Shown: positions 61,507 through 64,000 of the stretch, in pieces
How the letters are laid out: the number at the start of each line of letters is the position of its first letter
How positions within the stretch are numbered: the stretch's first letter is position 1
NCBI RefSeq assembly: GCF_900107645.1
Contig: NZ_FNQN01000002.1
Span: 248,001 to 312,000 of the forward strand
Direction: 5' to 3'
DNA from: Desulfuromusa kysingii
Lineage (GTDB): Bacteria; Desulfobacterota; Desulfuromonadia; Desulfuromonadales; Geopsychrobacteraceae
Length of the DNA: 64,000 bases
Translations under genes and position numbers: made by a program
Notes under the pieces: generated by a model
The model's database searches: none
What the model saw: the letters and a program-made list of their open reading frames with translations, nothing else
What the model was told of the DNA's origin: nothing

Positions 61507-62637
61507 TCAGAACAAAATAAAAGGATCACTCTCGGCTGTCATTTCTATTACCTCAACCTCTAAATTCTGTCGGGATAAAACTTTCCGTAATCGCTTGGAG
61601 AGCTCTACCACCATGATTTGTTCTGTTGCAAAATGTCCGGCATCAATCAACGCAACGCCTTCAGCTCTTGCCCTTTGTGCTTCATGAAACTTGATATCAG
61701 CGGTCACCAGACAATCCGCACCTTGCCGTGAGGCTGCGGAAAACAGTGACATCCCTGTGCCACCACAGACCGCGACACGCTTTATCTTCCGCTCTAAATC
61801 TCCAACAATTTTCACCGTAGATAGATTTAATGCCCCCTTCACCTGTGCGGTGAATTGCTGTAGCGGAACCGCCTGTTCAAGCTGACCAATTCGCCCCAGA
61901 CCCACATCGGTACGCTGATTTGCCAGTGAAATCAGGTCATAAGCGACCTCTTCATAGGGGTGAGCTTTCAGCATGCGGGACACAACTTTCTGAATCAACG
62001 CCGGTGGAACAATTGTCTCAAGACGCACTTCTTCTGTAACAACAGACTCTCCTGGGGCACCAATAAAGGCATCGGTTCCCTGGTCACCACGGAACGTTCC
62101 CACTCCGTGACTACTGAATGAGACGCGATCATAGGCCCCAATCCGTCCTGCTCCAGCAGCTAAAATGGCATCACGAACTTTCTCCTCATGACCGAGGGGT
62201 ACGTAGACAACCAGTTTGTAATAATGACCGGGTTCAGGAGCCTCCAGGGGAGTTGTTTGAGTGACTCCAAGCCGTGCAGCAAGCCAGTCGTTCAAACCGT
62301 CTGCGGCACGATCCAGATTCGTGTGCGCACAGACAACAGCAATGTCGTGTTTGATTGCTTGAAAAAGAACCCGTCCAGTCATATCAGTAGGACTCAGGCG
62401 TTTGAGTGGTCTAAAAATCAAAGGATGATGGGAAATAAGAAGTTGCGCTCCACATCGATGAGCGGCTTCAATTGCGATCTCTTCGGGATCTAAAGAAATT
62501 AAAATTTTATCAATTTTTGCTCTTGGGTCACCGACCTGAAGACCAACATTGTCCCAATCTTCAGCTAAAACAGGGGGACAAAGACGGTTAAGAAGGCCGA
62601 TGATATCAGCGAGACAGGCGATTTTCTGTTTAGCCAT
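61507..62637 (-). CDS. Nif3-like dinuclear metal centre protein, long form
   Basis: The 376-residue protein has the Nif3/DUF34 metal site: WDNVGLQVGD, ISHHPLIF and CAHTNLDRA in the first third, and DAGHFATEQI with Glu in the last third. An inserted domain of about 110 residues (YKLVVYVPLGHEEKVRDAI to MLKAHPYEEVAYDL) has a PII-like fold pattern, characteristic of the long form. Enzymatic role is uncertain; related proteins act in GTP cyclohydrolase-like or metal-chaperone contexts. It lies 36 bases upstream of the zinc-ribbon gene and is its operon partner. Confidence 0.9.
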   Translation of the reverse strand: MAKQKIACLADIIGLLNRLCPPVLAEDWDNVGLQVGDPRAKIDKILISLDPEEIAIEAAHRCGAQLLISHHPLIFRPLKRLSPTDMTGRVLFQAIKHDIAVVCAHTNLDRAADGLNDWLAARLGVTQTTPLEAPEPGHYYKLVVYVPLGHEEKVRDAILAAGAGRIGAYDRVSFSSHGVGTFRGDQGTDAFIGAPGESVVTEEVRLETIVPPALIQKVVSRMLKAHPYEEVAYDLISLANQRTDVGLGRIGQLEQAVPLQQFTAQVKGALNLSTVKIVGDLERKIKRVAVCGGTGMSLFSAASRQGADCLVTADIKFHEAQRARAEGVALIDAGHFATEQIMVVELSKRLRKVLSRQNLEVEVIEMTAESDPFILF

Positions 62638-62651
62638 ACAGCCGCCCCCAC

Positions 62652-62687
62652 AAAAAGAAAGAGTGCACCGGTTTCTCGGTGCACTCT
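62652..62687 (-). terminator. Intrinsic terminator between the tRNA and nif3 genes
   Basis: AGAGTGCACCG and CGGTGCACTCT form a perfect 11-bp stem (62660-62670 with 62677-62687) and are followed on the minus strand by TTTCTTTTTG. It ends whatever is transcribed through the region at 62690-62845. Confidence 0.75.
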
Positions 62688-62844
62688 CTAGTTATTGCTT
62701 TCCCTATACTTACCCTCTGCGACGCGACCTTTACGTCTACCCTGGGTTCTATCTCTGGCAACGTAAACTTGGATAAAAGACTGTCTCCGTTCAATCTATA
62801 AGGCCTAATAAAGAATGTAGCGTCATTATCGCTAGGGGTTAATC
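62688..62844 (-). other. Unassigned transcribed stretch between tRNA and terminator
   Basis: About 157 bases separate the tRNA 3' end from the terminator, with no ORF. A TTTACGT/ACGTAAA inverted pair occurs at 62730-62736 and 62761-62767, and a TATAGA -10-like box lies at 62800-62795 on the minus strand (a poor TGACGC is 19 bases upstream). The stretch may be a tRNA trailer or hold a small RNA of about 130 nt. It does not match 6S, SRP or tmRNA by eye. Confidence 0.35.
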
Positions 62845-62921
62845 TGGTGGGCCCACGAGGACTCGAACCTCGGACCAGCCGGTTATGAGCCGGCGGCTCT
62901 AACCAACTGAGCTATGGGCCC
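62845..62921 (-). tRNA. tRNA with CAT anticodon, probably tRNA-Ile2
   Basis: A complete 77-nt tRNA with encoded CCA reads on the minus strand: GGGCCC acceptor stem, AGCTCAGTTGGTTAGAGC D arm, anticodon loop CTCATAA, and the GAGGTTCGAGTCCTC T arm. Anticodon CAT means either elongator Met or isoleucine-2, in which C34 becomes lysidine. The GGCTCATAACCG anticodon arm and GGTC variable region are closer to known Ile2 tRNAs than to tRNA-Met. A tilS product would be needed for modification. Confidence 0.85.
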
Positions 62922-62936
62922 TTCGCACAAGAGATA

Positions 62937-62966
62937 AGGATAGTGAATACAGCTGCTTTCTGTCAA
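62937..62966 (-). promoter_or_regulatory. Promoter candidate of the tRNA
   Basis: On the minus strand TTGACA (62966-62961) and TATCCT (62942-62937) are spaced by 18 bases, 16 bases before the tRNA 5' end. It lies between the rpoD stop and the tRNA. Confidence 0.5.
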
Positions 62967-63017
62967 GCAAAAGTCTTCCATCCTCTTCAAATTTCTTGCG
63001 ATTTGGTTAAATAAACA

Positions 63018-64000
63018 TCAACTTTCCGTTGAGGCAAACCCTCGCAACCGTTTTGCCCGACTGGGATGACGCAGCTTTCTCAACGCTTTTGCTTCAATCT
63101 GCCGGATCCGCTCACGGGTGACGTTAAAGTCCTGGCCAACCTCTTCGAGGGTATGATCTGATTTTTCACCGATACCAAAACGCATCCGCAGCACTTTTTC
63201 TTCCCGCGGAGTCAGCGACGCAAGGACTCGCGAGGTCTGATCGGAAAGATTCCCTTTAAGAACCGCCTCCAGAGGAGAAACAACCCCTTTGTCCTCAATG
63301 AAATCACCAAGCGAGGAGTCTTCCTCCTCACCGATGGGGGTCTCTAGACTGATCGGCTCTTTTGCGATCTTCAGCACCCTACGGACCTTGTCGAGAGGGA
63401 GATCCATCCGATCAGCGATCTCCTCCGGGGTCGGTTCACGTCCACATTCCTGCACGAGCTGGCGTGTCGTTCTGATCAACTTATTGATCGTCTCAATCAT
63501 ATGGACTGGAATTCTGATTGTCCGGGCCTGATCAGCGATAGCTCGGGTAATCGCCTGACGAATCCACCAGGTGGCATAGGTTGAGAATTTATATCCGCGA
63601 CGATATTCAAACTTGTCGACCGCCTTCATCAAGCCAATATTTCCCTCTTGAATCAAATCGAGAAATTGCAGGCCACGGTTGGTATATTTCTTGGCAATGG
63701 AAACCACGAGGCGGAGATTCGCCTCAACCAGTTCTGCTTTGGCTTTTTTCGCGATCCATTCCCCTTTATAAACTTTTTTCAAATACTCAAGCAGATCACC
63801 GGGCTCAAAACCGGACTCTTCAGTCACCCGCTTGAATTTTCTTTCAGCCGCCAGCAACCGCTTTTCGACCGACAGCAGGACGTCACCGGCGACATTTAAC
63901 TCATCAGCAACGGCATGCGCTTCTTCGTCATTCTGTCGCATCCGGGTCAGATAACTGCTGATTTCGTTATAGGGGCGATTGATCTTTTCTTCGCAATCAG
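63018..64000 (-). CDS. rpoD: RNA polymerase primary sigma factor, 5' end outside the window
   Basis: The frame is open to the last base of the window, so about 326 C-terminal residues are present and the N-terminus is missing. Region 2 is complete: [40 protein letters not shown] and the -10 recognition helix [19 protein letters not shown]. Region 3 reads [14 protein letters not shown], and region 4 VLRMRFGIG and [20 protein letters not shown], the -35 binding helix-turn-helix. It directs most transcription. The stop at 63018 is followed by a tRNA. Confidence 0.95.
   Translation of the reverse strand, partial: DCEEKINRPYNEISSYLTRMRQNDEEAHAVADELNVAGDVLLSVEKRLLAAERKFKRVTEESGFEPGDLLEYLKKVYKGEWIAKKAKAELVEANLRLVVSIAKKYTNRGLQFLDLIQEGNIGLMKAVDKFEYRRGYKFSTYATWWIRQAITRAIADQARTIRIPVHMIETINKLIRTTRQLVQECGREPTPEEIADRMDLPLDKVRRVLKIAKEPISLETPIGEEEDSSLGDFIEDKGVVSPLEAVLKGNLSDQTSRVLASLTPREEKVLRMRFGIGEKSDHTLEEVGQDFNVTRERIRQIEAKALRKLRHPSRAKRLRGFASTES

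Noticed and set aside
62688-62844. 6S RNA, SRP RNA or tmRNA in the tRNA-downstream stretch
   Set aside because: No family sequence signatures are seen, and 6S would need one long rod-like helix, which the two ends do not form.
1-64000. CRISPR array, insertion sequence or prophage
   Set aside because: No repeated units with regular spacing, transposase, integrase or phage structural genes were seen in either strand.

Overview
The window looks like chromosomal DNA from a deltaproteobacterium of the Desulfuromonadales type (Desulfuromonas, Geobacter or Pelobacter relatives). This rests on gene content: a pentaheme periplasmic cytochrome c, an rpoD / tRNA / Nif3 / zinc-ribbon protein / rnpB block, a GH57 / GalT-like / glycogen synthase block, a Sui1-type factor, and moderate base composition. 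The genus is an inference; no 16S gene is present. I saw no insertion sequence, prophage, CRISPR array or integrase, so this is mostly core and operon-level accessory DNA.

Layout. 1-4.7 kb: small cysteine protein, thioesterase, EfpL-type elongation factor, Nudix hydrolase, MetC, a putative lipoprotein and a CBS-domain protein. 4.8-10.6 kb: a YjfB-like small protein on the minus strand, then a compact 2-oxoglutarate dehydrogenase operon (sucA-sucB-lpd) behind a good sigma70 promoter. 10.7-17.3 kb: an M23 peptidase, then a BMP-type ABC importer (binding protein, ATPase, two permeases) ending in a xanthine phosphoribosyltransferase gene, so probably purine salvage. 17.3-22.1 kb, minus strand: formate-THF ligase followed by two FAD oxidoreductases and a DUF1667 protein (a GlpAB-like module). 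22.3-26.4 kb: Bax-inhibitor-1 protein, and a GNAT / M20 peptidase / MgtE run.

26.4-32.1 kb is the most unusual part. Two tandem ATP-grasp ligases, a GNAT acetyltransferase, a lysine 2,3-aminomutase-like radical SAM enzyme and a GNAT-histone-deacetylase fusion form one tight operon. Ahead of it is a promoter and a leader of about 150 nt that contains an exact complement of the first gene's Shine-Dalgarno sequence. It reads as an undescribed pathway built on beta-lysine or a similar amine, possibly with its own RNA switch. Next come a PtsP-type phosphotransferase (32.3-34.6 kb) that may be translationally coupled to a nine-codon ORF, and a pentaheme cytochrome.

36.5-38.6 kb: ferritin-like and YkgJ proteins, then an encapsulin shell gene with its ferritin-like cargo, an iron-storage nanocompartment. 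39-43.8 kb: diguanylate cyclase, OsmC protein, UvrD-type helicase and a YhcC radical SAM protein. 43.9-51.9 kb: an alpha-glucan operon of GH57 enzyme, GalT-like nucleotidyltransferase and a 1554-residue GH13-glycogen synthase fusion. 51.9-58 kb: rhodanese, hybrid histidine kinase, a small cysteine-rich protein, Sui1, an unknown membrane protein and an HSL-type esterase. 58-64 kb, minus strand: ATP-grasp-like protein, LOG-family protein, RNase P RNA, zinc-ribbon coiled-coil protein, Nif3-like protein, a CAT-anticodon tRNA and the 3' part of rpoD, which runs off the window.
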